A DNA stretch of 64,000 nt from Rhodoplanes azumiensis (GCF_042682915.1 NZ_JBHUIW010000017.1:1-64000); one strand, 5' to 3'. Shown: positions 8,340 to 16,852, counted from the first letter of the stretch. Notes: generated from the letters alone by a model not told the origin. Numbers and translations: made by a program.

Positions 8340-9533
8340 ATGCTGCCCGTGCATGTCCTCACCGGCTTTCTCGGCAGCGGCAAGACGACGCTGCTGGCGC
8401 GCCTGCTCGCCGATCCCGGCATGGGCCACACGGCGGTGCTGATCAACGAGCTCGGCGAGGTCGGCATCGACCACCTGCTGGTGCGCCGGCTGGAGGACGA
8501 CGTCGTCCTGCTCGAGTCCGGCTGCCTGTGCTGTGCGGTGAGGAACGAGCTGGTCGAGACGCTCGCCGATCTCGCGGCGCGCCGCGCCGAAGGCGACCTG
8601 CCGGCGTTCCGGCGCATCGTCGTGGAGACCACCGGGCTCGCCGATCCCGCGCCGATCGTCCACACGCTGATGACGGACGCGCGGCTGACCCCGCATCTGC
8701 GCCTCGCCGGCCTCGTCGCCACGGTCGACGCGACGCTCGGGGAGGGGACGCTCGCGACCCATCCCGAGGCCCTGAAGCAGGCCGCGATGGCCGACCGGCT
8801 GGTGACCACCAAGACGGATCTGGCGGACGCCGCGACCCGGGACCGCTTGGCCGCGCGGCTCGCCGCGCTCAATCCGGGCGCGCGCCGCTTCGAGGCGTCG
8901 CTGGCGGTCGCGCCGTCGCCGGCGGATCTGTTCGAGGGCGAGACGTTCTCCATCGGCGTCGGCGCCGGCGCGGACGTCGCGGCGTGGCTGGCCGCCGAGG
9001 CGGCGCACGACCCGCCTCACGATCACCGTCGCGACGATCATCGTCGCGACGACCGTCGTCGTGCTGATCAGGCCCATGCTGATCATGCCGATGGCGATCA
9101 TGCCCATGGTGACGGTGATCACGGTGATCACGCGCACGGCGAACATGATCACGGCGAACATGATCACGGCGAACATGATCACGCCGGACACCACCTCCAT
9201 CATCACGACCCGCAGCGCCACGGCGACCGCGTCGCGACGTTCTGCCTCATCGCCGACGCGCCGCTCGACTGGGACGTGCTGACGCGCTGGCTCGAGCTTC
9301 TGCTGACCGCGCGTGGCGAGCAGATCCTCCGACTGAAAGGGATCGTGAACGTGCGCGGGCGTGACAAGCCGGTCGTCGTGCACGGCGTGCAGCACGTGCT
9401 CTATCCGCCGCAGGAGCTCGCCGCCTGGCCGGACGCCGACCGCGCGTCGAAGCTCGTCTTCATCACCCGGGATCTGTCCCGCGGCGCCGTCGAGCGCTCG
9501 TTCGAACGGGTGGTGGCCGCCGGCGCTGGCTGA
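8340..9533 (+). CDS. CobW/COG0523-family GTPase with a long His-rich metal-binding loop
   Basis: G3E-family GTPase, a class of metallochaperones for Zn, Co or Fe. Walker A is GFLGSGKT (9-16), the metal-binding signature GCLCC is at 61-65, the guanine-specificity motif is TKTD (157-160), and the CobW C-terminal domain runs about 297-390. Between the domains, residues 223-294 form a loop with about 23 His, rich in HxH, HDH and HGEHD repeats, which is a strong candidate metal reservoir. Start: ATG 8340 has GGGAG 9 nt upstream; an in-frame ATG at 8286 lacks a site and would add a Pro/Asn repeat. It converges on the amidohydrolase gene 15 bp away. Which metal and client protein it serves cannot be read from the sequence. 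Confidence 0.9.
   Translation: MLPVHVLTGFLGSGKTTLLARLLADPGMGHTAVLINELGEVGIDHLLVRRLEDDVVLLESGCLCCAVRNELVETLADLAARRAEGDLPAFRRIVVETTGLADPAPIVHTLMTDARLTPHLRLAGLVATVDATLGEGTLATHPEALKQAAMADRLVTTKTDLADAATRDRLAARLAALNPGARRFEASLAVAPSPADLFEGETFSIGVGAGADVAAWLAAEAAHDPPHDHRRDDHRRDDRRRADQAHADHADGDHAHGDGDHGDHAHGEHDHGEHDHGEHDHAGHHLHHHDPQRHGDRVATFCLIADAPLDWDVLTRWLELLLTARGEQILRLKGIVNVRGRDKPVVVHGVQHVLYPPQELAAWPDADRASKLVFITRDLSRGAVERSFERVVAAGAG
9138..9182 (+). repeat. Three perfect 15-bp tandem repeats inside the His-rich loop
   Basis: GGCGAACATGATCAC occurs three times in a row at 9138, 9153 and 9168, encoding HGEHD three times. The repeats are identical at the DNA level while the flanking His-rich codons are diverged, so the expansion is recent and probably slippage-prone. 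Confidence 0.9.
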
Positions 9534-9548
9534 ACGCTTCGCTCGTCC

Positions 9549-10979
9549 TCAATCATACGTCGTCGTCGTCACCGGGGTCGCGCCCATCACCAGTCCGGCG
9601 CGGCGGACGACGTCGGCAGCGCGGCGGCGGGCCTCGACATGCAGAGCTTTCTCGTCGACGGTCGCGACGCAGCCGTTGGCGTAGAGGGCGCGACCGTTCA
9701 CCCAGGTCTGGGCGATCGAGGCCGGGCTCGACGAGTAGACGACCGCCTGCAGCGGGTCGCCGTAGGGCACCCATTCGAAGTGATCGAGATCGAACAGCAC
9801 GAAGTCGGCGCGCTTGCCGTTTTCGATCGAGCCGATCTCGTCGGCGAGGCCGAGCGCCTGGGCGCCCTCGATGGTCGCCATGCGCATCGCCTTGCGGGCG
9901 CCGACCAGCGTCGAGTCCATCCGGCTGTCCTTGAACATGCCGGCCACCATGTAGAGCTGGCGCATCAGGTTCATGGTGCCGCCGGCCGAGACGCCGTCGG
10001 TGCCGAGCCCGACATCCATGCCGGCGTCCATCATCTCGGGATACTTGCCGATGCGGGTCGCGCCCTTGGCGAGCTTCACGGCGGTCGCCGGGCAGAACGC
10101 CACCTTGGTGCCGGCGTCGGCCATCAGGCCGACCTCTTCGTCCTTGACGGCGACGCAATGCGCGATGACGAGATTGGAGGCGAGGCCGCCGTGCCTGGCG
10201 ATGCGCGAGATCGGCCAGTGGCCGTGCTTGCGCTCGCACACATGCGCCTCCTCGATCGAGGTCGCGAGGTGATAGGTTGTGCCGACGCCGAGCTTCTCCG
10301 CGAGCGCACGGGCGCCGACATGCAGCGCGAGGCTGCACGGTTCCTTGCCCTCGATGTTGCACCACACCCGCACCCGGCCGCCGCCGGCGCCGTCGAAGTC
10401 CTTCACGGTCCGCTCCAGCGCGGCGAGCGCGGTCTTGTGGTCGGGGAAGAAATGATGCGCCATCATCTCCTCGGTCCAGCCCGGCGGAATCACGTCGGGC
10501 CGCACGTCGGCGGCGTGGCGGCCCGTGATGCCGCGCATGCCGATCCTGTCGATCGCGGCGACGACGCCCGCGACGTCGTTCTGGGCGCCCATGTCGAGGA
10601 AGCAGGTGGTGCCGCAGCGGAGCATCTCGGCCATGCCGAGCGTCGCGCCGCACACCTCGTCCTCGCCCGTCACGCTCGCATAGAACGGCTTCGCCCAGTG
10701 GAACACCCAGGCGCGGGTCGCGAGGCAATCCGGGAACACGGCGCGCGACAGGGTCTCCGAGAGATGCACGTGCGAGTCGACGAAGCCGGGCGTCATGCCG
10801 TAGCGCGAGCCGTCGACGATGCGATCGAAGGTTTCGCGCCCGTACCGTGACGCGATGATCGCGGCCGGGCCGACGTCGGCGATGCGCTCGCCGTCGATCA
10901 CCACGGAGGCGCCGGACAGCACCGTGTCGGCCTTGTCGACGGTGAGGACGAATTCGAGATTCTCGATCAGCGTGCGCAC
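9549..10979 (-). CDS. Amidohydrolase-superfamily deaminase/hydrolase
   Basis: Metal-dependent hydrolase of the TrzN/AtzA/SsnA/guanine-deaminase branch, acting on C-N or C-halogen bonds of N-heterocycles. The 476 residues show the small beta-domain at both ends and the TIM barrel between. Metal ligands visible are H70 and H72 in DSHVHLSE, a His in VIAHCVAV, and the late Asp in LGTDGVSAGGT. The C-terminal KRADFVLFDLDHFEW return to the beta-sandwich is typical. The start is GTG 10979 with AAGG about 9 nt upstream. It is divergent from the DpaA-like gene and convergent with the CobW-like gene. The substrate cannot be assigned from sequence alone. Confidence 0.85.
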   Translation of the reverse strand: MRTLIENLEFVLTVDKADTVLSGASVVIDGERIADVGPAAIIASRYGRETFDRIVDGSRYGMTPGFVDSHVHLSETLSRAVFPDCLATRAWVFHWAKPFYASVTGEDEVCGATLGMAEMLRCGTTCFLDMGAQNDVAGVVAAIDRIGMRGITGRHAADVRPDVIPPGWTEEMMAHHFFPDHKTALAALERTVKDFDGAGGGRVRVWCNIEGKEPCSLALHVGARALAEKLGVGTTYHLATSIEEAHVCERKHGHWPISRIARHGGLASNLVIAHCVAVKDEEVGLMADAGTKVAFCPATAVKLAKGATRIGKYPEMMDAGMDVGLGTDGVSAGGTMNLMRQLYMVAGMFKDSRMDSTLVGARKAMRMATIEGAQALGLADEIGSIENGKRADFVLFDLDHFEWVPYGDPLQAVVYSSSPASIAQTWVNGRALYANGCVATVDEKALHVEARRRAADVVRRAGLVMGATPVTTTTYD

Positions 10980-11182
10980 GGGCGGAACCTTCTTCGGAGC
11001 ACGACGACGGCGGGCGGTGACGCAGCGGCGGGCCGGTGAGCTTATCCGGACGCAAGGACGGGGCCAACGCCGCCGCGCCGGATGCCGCCGCGTTCCGACC
11101 GTCGCCGCGCCGCGATGGTTCCGGGTTGCGGCGCCCCCGGTTCCGGCTCTAACGTGCGACCCGTCGCATCGGAAGGATCGCC

Positions 11183-12082
11183 GTGGCCATCATCGACTGG
11201 TCGAAGCTCGTCATCGGCATGCTCGGCGGCGACCGCCGCGAGCAGGAGATCGCCCGGCTCGCCGCCGCGACCGGTGCCGAGGTCCGGGCGCACGGTTTTC
11301 CCTGGCCGGCGGGCGGCATTCCTGGCGTGAAGCGGCTCGACGATCCCGCCGCGGTGCTGCGCGGCGCCAAGTTCGCACTGTTCCCGATTCCCGGCATCGC
11401 GCCGAGCGGTGCCCTGTTCGCGCCGGCGGCGGCAGCGCCCATCATCCCGGACCGGGCCATGCTGGCCGGCATGGCGCCGCGTGCCCACATCGTGCTCGGC
11501 TGGGCGGACGCCAACCTGAAGGCGCATGCCGACGCGCTGGCGATCGGCCTGCACGAGTACGAATGGGATCGCGCTTTGATGCTGGAGCGCACGCCCGCCA
11601 TCATCGAAGGCCTTCTGAAGATCGTCATCGAGAACACCGACACGACGATCCACAACTCCGAGGCCTGCGTGGTCGGGCAGGGGACGATCGGCACGGTGCT
11701 GGCCCGCTACCTGGTGGCGCTCGGCGCCCGCACCCACGTGGTCGCCCGCAATCCCGAGCAGCGCGCCGCCGCCTTCGTGGCCGGGGCGACGGCGCACGGG
11801 CTCGAGGCGCTGCCGGAGCTCGCGCCGCGGCTCGATCTCGTGTTCTCCACGGTGCCGTCGCGCGTCGTCGGCGCCAACGTCATCGGCATGCTGCCCGACC
11901 ACGCCCTGATCGTCGATCTCGCGGCGCCCCCGGGAGGCGTCGACTTCGAGACGGCGAAGCGGCTCGGCCGCAAGGCGATCTGGGGGCGGGGCCTGGGGAG
12001 CCGGGCGCCCGTCACGGTCGGCGCCAGCCAGTGGCGCGGCATCCGCGCGCGCATCGAGAAGATCATCCAGGACGAACACTGA
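11183..12082 (+). CDS. Dipicolinate synthase subunit A-like NAD(P)-binding protein (DpaA/SpoVFA family)
   Basis: 299 residues, the same length as Bacillus SpoVFA. It shows family landmarks: an N-terminal GGDRREQEIARL (GGDxRxxEI), central ENTDTTIHNSEACVVGQG and GTIGTVLARYLVALGA Rossmann loop, FSTVPSRVV, and LIVDLAAPPGGVDF. In spore formers DpaA pairs with the flavoprotein DpaB to oxidise a DapA product to dipicolinate. No DpaB gene is visible in this window and the organism is not a spore former, so the substrate is probably different. GTG start with GGAAGG 6 nt upstream. It is followed after 75 bp by a 4-OT tautomerase on the same strand, a possible two-gene unit. Confidence 0.75.
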   Translation: MAIIDWSKLVIGMLGGDRREQEIARLAAATGAEVRAHGFPWPAGGIPGVKRLDDPAAVLRGAKFALFPIPGIAPSGALFAPAAAAPIIPDRAMLAGMAPRAHIVLGWADANLKAHADALAIGLHEYEWDRALMLERTPAIIEGLLKIVIENTDTTIHNSEACVVGQGTIGTVLARYLVALGARTHVVARNPEQRAAAFVAGATAHGLEALPELAPRLDLVFSTVPSRVVGANVIGMLPDHALIVDLAAPPGGVDFETAKRLGRKAIWGRGLGSRAPVTVGASQWRGIRARIEKIIQDEH

Positions 12083-12157
12083 GCGACGCGTGTCGCGCGT
12101 CGCCGTGCCGTCCTTCGTCCCGCACGCACAATCGCCAAGCCCCCAGAGAGGACCAGC

Positions 12158-12349
12158 ATGCCCGTCGTCACGGTGGAGATGTGGACCGGCCGCACCAAGG
12201 AGCAGAAGCGCGCGCTGGTGCGCGCCATCACGGACGCCATGGTGACGCATGCCGGGGCGAAGCCCGACAACCTCCACGTCATCATCCACGAGGTGCCGAA
12301 GGAGGATTGGGCGCTCGCCGGCGTGATGGGCGACGAGCGCAAGGATTGA
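12158..12349 (+). CDS. 4-oxalocrotonate tautomerase family protein
   Basis: 63-residue tautomerase-fold protein. After removal of Met, Pro1 would be the catalytic base (MPVVTVEMWTGRTKEQK). Arg12 is the counterpart of 4-OT Arg11, and a conserved HVIIHEVPKEDWA segment holds the aromatic residue near position 51. The 4-OT Arg39 position is not an Arg here. The family converts 2-hydroxymuconate-type enols to ketones or adds water or halide to acrylates; the substrate is unknown. A good AGAGAGGA site precedes the ATG. Confidence 0.9.
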   Translation: MPVVTVEMWTGRTKEQKRALVRAITDAMVTHAGAKPDNLHVIIHEVPKEDWALAGVMGDERKD

Positions 12350-12403
12350 CTCGACGCAGCGATCGGGTCGATGCGGCCGCGCCGCGGCGGCGCGCCGGCC
12401 GGT

Positions 12404-12826
12404 TCAGTACATGTCGCCCTTGCGGCGGGCCTTCTTGGCCGCCTTGCGGGCGGCGTAGCGGGCGTCGCGCGCGGCCTTCTGCTCGGCCTTGAGGGCGGCG
12501 TCGGCGGCGGCCCGCTCCTCCGCCTCGCGCGCCTCGCGCTCGGCCCGTTCGGCGGCCTCGCGGGCGGCGATCGCCTCGGCCTCAATGCGGGCCTTCTCGG
12601 CCGCCTCGGCGGCGATCCGCGCCTTCTCGGCCGCCTCGGCCTCGCGTTTCGCCCGGATCGCGTCACGCTCCGCCTTGCGGGCGAGCCGCTCGGCCTCGAG
12701 CGCCGCTCGGCGCTCCTCGAGCGCCGGATCCGCGACCGCGGTCTTGAATTTCTCCAGCAGGGCCTTCTTGGCCGCGTCGGCGTTGCTCTTGCGGTCCTGC
12801 AGGTCGGTGTCGCGGAAGCGAGCCAT
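12404..12826 (-). CDS. DUF6481-type Ala/Glu/Arg coiled-coil protein
   Basis: 140 residues from ATG 12826 (GGAGA 5 nt upstream). It starts MARFRDTDLQDRKSNADAAK, the usual opening of DUF6481 proteins, and continues as an almost uninterrupted charged helix of KARIAAEAAEKARIEAEA-type heptads with a basic end (KKARRKGD). Predicted to be a cytoplasmic single helix or coiled coil; function unknown. Overlaps no other gene. Confidence 0.85.
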   Translation of the reverse strand: MARFRDTDLQDRKSNADAAKKALLEKFKTAVADPALEERRAALEAERLARKAERDAIRAKREAEAAEKARIAAEAAEKARIEAEAIAAREAAERAEREAREAEERAAADAALKAEQKAARDARYAARKAAKKARRKGDMY

Positions 12827-13019
12827 TCGGTCTCCGGTGTCGTGCACAAAGGCCGGACCGGGCCCGTCGCCCGAGGTCCGACCGGTCGAGGTCTCGATTG
12901 GGAGACGCTCATATAATCCCCCCGGCCGTCCGCATCAACGCTTCCGACGCATGCCAACCGTGCGTTGCGCGGTTTTCCCCTCCCTCCCGCCGGCGCGACC
13001 TGCGCCGACCGGCGCCGGT

Positions 13020-13080
13020 GGTCAGGCCCGGACCGGCCGGGCGGTCAGGCCCGGACCGGCCGGGCGGTCAGGCCCGGACC
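13020..13080. repeat. Tandem duplication of the 3' end of the enolase-superfamily gene
   Basis: A 23-bp unit (GGTCAGGCCCGGACCGGCCG plus GGC) occurs at 13020-13042 and 13043-13065, and 15 bp of a third copy at 13066-13080. The third copy contains the last codons and the stop of the minus-strand gene, so the gene's tail, including a TGA in each unit, was copied outward. Each unit is itself nearly palindromic. Confidence 0.85.
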
Positions 13081-14234
13081 GTGTAGCGGGCGATCTTCGC
13101 CTCGTCGGCCGGGATGCCCATGCCGGGCCCTTCGGGCAGCACGATCGCGCCGTCGACGAGCCGCATGGGGGCGGCGATCAGGTCGTCCTTGTAGTAGACG
13201 CCGCCGACCCGGCCGCCGAGCGCCTCGGCCGGCGTCGACACCGGGACGACGCAGGACAGCGTCACGGCCGGGGCCGCGGCGGCGAGCTGGATGTTGGCGA
13301 GGTTGCCGATGCCGGTCTCCACCGAGCCGTTGACGTTGCAGACGATGCCGGCCGCCCGACACACCGCGGCGACCTCCATGGCCTTGAACAGGCCACCCGG
13401 CTTGGTCGTGTAGATCGACACGATCTGGGCGGCGCGCTTCTCGACGATCTGGATCACGTCGTGGGCGTTCCAGGCGCTCTCGTCGGCCATCACGGGCGCG
13501 TCGATGGCGCGTGCCACCTCGGCGAGGCGCGCGATGCCCTCGACCGGCTGCTCGAAGTACTTCAGCTCGCAGTGCTCGATCTTGCGGAACGTGCGGATCG
13601 CCTCGCCCGGCGTCGCATAGCCCTGGTTGGCGTCGACGCACAGGGTCGTCTTCGGCCCGACCGTGGCCCGAATGCGCTCGACCATCTCGACGTCGCGATC
13701 CGGATCGACACCGATCTTGATCTTGATCGTCTTGATGCCTTCCTCGACGACCTTCGCGACCTCGCGCTCGGCCTCCTCGAAGCCCAGGAGCCCGATCGAA
13801 TGCGTCACCGGGATCGCTTTGCGCGCCGCGCCGCCGAGCAGGCGGTGAACGGGGAGGCCGCACTGCTTGCCGGCGAGGTCGTAGGCGGCGAACTCGACGG
13901 CCGCCTTGGCGTAGGGAAAGCCCTTGATGATGCGATCCATGCGGGCGTGCAGATCGACGATGTCGCCCGGCACGGCGCCGACGACGGCCGGCGCCAGATG
14001 GGATCTGATCACCTCCATGGTGGTGCCCGGGCTCTCGCCGAAATAGCGACCGAACTCGCCGCCCCAGTCCTTCAGGGCCGGCGCCTCGCCCCAGCCGGTC
14101 GCGCCGTCGCGGTCCGTCATCTTGACCAGCACATACCCGCCGATCGGCTCGGTGAGGCCGGTCCATTTGTGCTCGCGCCGCGTCGGCAGGGCGATGTGCA
14201 CGAGGTCGACGGAGGCGATCGGAGAATCGGTCAT
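13068..14234 (-). CDS. Mandelate racemase / muconate-lactonizing enzyme family protein (enolase superfamily)
   Basis: 388 residues. The N-terminal capping domain (1-125) is followed by the beta/alpha barrel. Catalytic residues visible: K171 and K173 (TIKIKIG), metal ligands D201 (VDANQGY), E228 (YFEQP) and D251 (ADES), and the opposing Lys K278 (TTKPGG). This two-lysine layout is the muconate-lactonizing subgroup, which includes cycloisomerases, o-succinylbenzoate synthases, racemases and epimerases; the exact reaction is open. ATG 14234 is taken as start; an in-frame ATG at 14282 would add 16 residues without homology. It is preceded by a palindromic repeat and, beyond that, by the molybdenum-hydroxylase gene. 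Confidence 0.9.
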   Translation of the reverse strand: MTDSPIASVDLVHIALPTRREHKWTGLTEPIGGYVLVKMTDRDGATGWGEAPALKDWGGEFGRYFGESPGTTMEVIRSHLAPAVVGAVPGDIVDLHARMDRIIKGFPYAKAAVEFAAYDLAGKQCGLPVHRLLGGAARKAIPVTHSIGLLGFEEAEREVAKVVEEGIKTIKIKIGVDPDRDVEMVERIRATVGPKTTLCVDANQGYATPGEAIRTFRKIEHCELKYFEQPVEGIARLAEVARAIDAPVMADESAWNAHDVIQIVEKRAAQIVSIYTTKPGGLFKAMEVAAVCRAAGIVCNVNGSVETGIGNLANIQLAAAAPAVTLSCVVPVSTPAEALGGRVGGVYYKDDLIAAPMRLVDGAIVLPEGPGMGIPADEAKIARYTVRA

Positions 14235-14545
14235 GATCTTCGCGAACTGGTTGGGAGGCGAGGACGGCGGGACCGCCAGCATAGGCCGCGCGAGATCGGC
14301 ATGCAAAGCATGCCGACCTTGTACCAACGGCCATGACGGCTGCCTCTCTCCGTCACCCTGAGGTGCCCGGCGAAGCCGGGCCTCGAAGGGCGACGGCAAG
14401 GATCTCGGTCTTGCCCGAGATCGACACCATTGAAGCCCAAGTCGGCAACGCCGACTTGGGTGGTCGCATCCTTCGAGGCTCGCGGCGCGAGCACCTGCTG
14501 CGCGCGCACCTCGGAATGACGAATCGAAGTCCGGAGCCGTTGGTA
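14235..14545. other. Intergenic region filled by a palindromic repeat
   Basis: About 310 bp between the molybdenum-hydroxylase stop and the enolase-superfamily start. Most of it is the element listed at 14351-14521. The remaining 116 bp next to the enolase-family gene would hold its promoter if it is transcribed alone; I see no clear promoter. Confidence 0.5.
14351..14521. repeat. Intergenic palindromic element, family C
   Basis: About 171 bp with inverted ends (CGTCACCCTGAGGTGC ... GCACCTCGGAATGACG). Inside are three further hairpins: CCCGGCGAAGCCGGG near 14366, GATCTCGG/CCGAGATC near 14400-14421, and CCCAAGTCGGC/GCCGACTTGGG near 14436-14460. Also CTCGAAGG and CCTTCGAG face each other. It has no ORF and looks like a non-autonomous dispersed repeat rather than a gene. 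Confidence 0.8.
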
Positions 14546-16852
14546 TTACTGTTTCGCGTCGCGGATCATCTGCCAGACGCGGCGGGGCGACAGCGGCAGG
14601 GCGCACGGCTCGATGCCGAAATCCGACAGTGCGTTCGCGACCGCGTTGGCGATGACGCCACCCACCGGAATGATGCCGCCCTCGCCGCCGCCCTTGGCAC
14701 CGAGCGGATTGCCGGGCGCCGGCACGATGTCGATCGCGCGGGCCGCGATCGGCGGCACGTCGGCCGCCGTCGGCAGCAGATACTCGGCGAGCGAGGCCGT
14801 GAGGATCTCGCCGTCGTCGTTGTAGACGATCTCTTCCAGGAGCGTGCCGCCCAGCCCCTGCACGATGGCGCCGACCGTCTGTCCGTGCAGGGTCGCCGGG
14901 TTGATGGCGCGGCCGACATCCTCCACGGCCGTGTAGGCCAGCACCTCGACGGCGCCGGTCGCCGGATCGACCGCGACATGCGCCGCGTGCGCGCCGTAGC
15001 TGTAGGCCCGTGCATTCGCCGCGAAGGTGCCTTCGGCGTCCGGCACCTTTTCGGCGAGATCCGTCAGCGCCACCACGCGACCATCGGGGCCGCGCGCCGA
15101 ACCATCGTCGAGCGTCACGTCCTCGGCCGCGCAGCCGAGCGCCGCCGCGGCCACGGCCCGGATCGACGCTTTGAGCGTTTCCGCGGCGGCGAGCACGGCC
15201 GAGCCGCCCATCACGACCGACCGCGACGAGTAGGAGCCGAAGCCGTCGCGCACCGCGTCGGTCGAGCCGTGGACGACGCGGGCGATCGCGTCGAGCGGGC
15301 GCTCCAGCGCGTCGGCGGCGATCTGCGCCATCACGGTCTCGAGCCCTTGGCCGAGCGCCGAGGAGCCGACATGCACGACGACGCGCCCGTCCGGCTCGAG
15401 GCGCAGCATGGCGCTCTCGCGCGGCCCCGGCGAGCCGCCCTCGAAGTAGCAGCCGGTCGCGATGCCGTGATAGCGCCCGTCGATCAGCCGGCCCTGCAGC
15501 CCCGCCTTCTCCGTCCAGCCGAAATCGGCGAGGCACTGCGCGAAGGTCGCGGCGTAGTCGCCGCTGTCGCATGCACTCTCGATCCCGAGCGGCGTCACGG
15601 TCGGGAGCCGCCACGGCATCTCGTCGCGGCCGACCAGGTTCTTCCGGCGGATCTCGATCCGGTCGATCCCGAGATCCTTGGCCGCCATGTCGATCAGGCG
15701 CTCGCGGAAGAAATCCGGCTCGAAGCGGCCGGGCCCCCGATAGGTGCCGATCGGAGTCTTGGTCGTGAGCATCAGGTCGACGTCGATCGCGACGTCCGGA
15801 ATGCGATAGGGGCCTGGAAGGAACTGGGCGAGGCTGCGGGCCGGCGTCGCCCCGGTGGTCCTCACATAGGCGCCGAGATCGACCGCGGCGGTGCCGCGCA
15901 GCGCCAGGATGGTGCCGTCGCGCGTGCAGGCGATCTCGATGGTCGCCTCCATCTCGCGGGCGTGATTGGTGGCGAGGAAGTGCTCGCGCCGGTCCTCGAT
16001 CCACTGCACGGGCCGCGCCAGCGTGCGGGCCGCGAACGGGATCAGAAAATCCTCCGGATAGAACTCGCCCCGCACCCCGAAGCCGCCGCCGACATCGTCC
16101 TCGACCAGCCGCACGGCGTCCTCGGGTAGGCCGAGCTGGCCCGCCAGAATCCGTCTGTTCGCGAACGGTACCTTGGCGGCGCCGTGCAGGGTGAGCAGGC
16201 CCGCGGCCGCGTCCCAGGCGGCGAGCAGGCCGCGCGGCTCCATCGGCACCGCGGTGTGGCGATGGATGCGGAAGGTCACGCGCCGCGTGTAGTCGGCGCG
16301 TGCGAAGGCCGCGTCGGCGTCGCCGCGCCGCCCGGAGAGCGTGCCGGCGCGGTTGTCCGGGATCGTGTCGAACAGCAGCGGGTCGGCGGCGCGCGCGGCC
16401 GTGATGCTCGCCACCGCCGGTCGCGAGGCGATGTCGAGCCCGACCAGCTCGGCCGCGTCTTCGGCGAGCGCCGCGGTGTCGGCGATCACGACCGCCACCG
16501 GCTCGCCGACATAGCGCACCACCGCGTGAGCGATCACGGGCTGGGCGGCGCGAACGAAGTCGGGCGAGGAGTCCTGCCGCAGCGGGATTTTTGGCACCGC
16601 GCCGTGCGCCGCGATCACGTCCTCGGCCGTGAGCACGGCATGCACACCGGGCATCGCGCGCGCCGCGTCGGCGTCGATGCCGTGCAGAAGACCGTGGGCG
16701 ACGGGGCTGCGCACCACCACGGCGGCGAGGCGGCCCGGCCCGGCGACGTCGCCGACATAGCGGCCACGGCCGGTGACCAGCCGAACGTCCTCCAGCCGCG
16801 GCACGGAGCTGCCGATCAGGGCGTTGCGGGGCGGCACGGGAGCGGCGGTCAT
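14546..16852 (-). CDS. Xanthine dehydrogenase/aldehyde oxidase family, molybdopterin-binding large subunit
   Basis: 768 residues from ATG 16852 (MTAAPVPPRNALIGSSVPR, the usual opening of CoxL-type subunits). It has the a/b-hammerhead domain (about 15-130) and two molybdopterin-binding domains, with VGGGFGVRGEFYPED, TYRGPGRFEPDFFRERL and the C-terminal GEGGIIPVGG carrying the catalytic Glu. The VAYRCSFR active-site loop of true CO dehydrogenase is absent, so it is a hydroxylase or aldehyde oxidoreductase of unknown substrate. The [2Fe-2S] small subunit and FAD subunit that normally accompany it are not encoded nearby: gluconokinase lies upstream and an enolase-family gene downstream. It would have to use partners encoded elsewhere. 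Confidence 0.9.
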   Translation of the reverse strand: MTAAPVPPRNALIGSSVPRLEDVRLVTGRGRYVGDVAGPGRLAAVVVRSPVAHGLLHGIDADAARAMPGVHAVLTAEDVIAAHGAVPKIPLRQDSSPDFVRAAQPVIAHAVVRYVGEPVAVVIADTAALAEDAAELVGLDIASRPAVASITAARAADPLLFDTIPDNRAGTLSGRRGDADAAFARADYTRRVTFRIHRHTAVPMEPRGLLAAWDAAAGLLTLHGAAKVPFANRRILAGQLGLPEDAVRLVEDDVGGGFGVRGEFYPEDFLIPFAARTLARPVQWIEDRREHFLATNHAREMEATIEIACTRDGTILALRGTAAVDLGAYVRTTGATPARSLAQFLPGPYRIPDVAIDVDLMLTTKTPIGTYRGPGRFEPDFFRERLIDMAAKDLGIDRIEIRRKNLVGRDEMPWRLPTVTPLGIESACDSGDYAATFAQCLADFGWTEKAGLQGRLIDGRYHGIATGCYFEGGSPGPRESAMLRLEPDGRVVVHVGSSALGQGLETVMAQIAADALERPLDAIARVVHGSTDAVRDGFGSYSSRSVVMGGSAVLAAAETLKASIRAVAAAALGCAAEDVTLDDGSARGPDGRVVALTDLAEKVPDAEGTFAANARAYSYGAHAAHVAVDPATGAVEVLAYTAVEDVGRAINPATLHGQTVGAIVQGLGGTLLEEIVYNDDGEILTASLAEYLLPTAADVPPIAARAIDIVPAPGNPLGAKGGGEGGIIPVGGVIANAVANALSDFGIEPCALPLSPRRVWQMIRDAKQ

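Noticed and set aside
8496..8820. TKTD in place of NKxD in the CobW-like GTPase as a defect
   Set aside because: T/SKxD is common in COG0523 proteins such as YjiA, so this is not unusual.
9138..9182. Regular direct repeats as a possible CRISPR
   Set aside because: No spacers; the repeats are coding and give HGEHD units in the CobW-like protein.
12489..14336. A 615-codon open frame on the plus strand
   Set aside because: Antisense to the DUF6481 and enolase-family genes, low-complexity and without homology.
13068..16004. A 978-codon open frame on the minus strand spanning two genes
   Set aside because: Only its last 389 codons (from 14234) are the enolase-family gene; the upstream part is an Arg-rich shadow of the molybdenum-hydroxylase gene in another frame and of a palindromic repeat.
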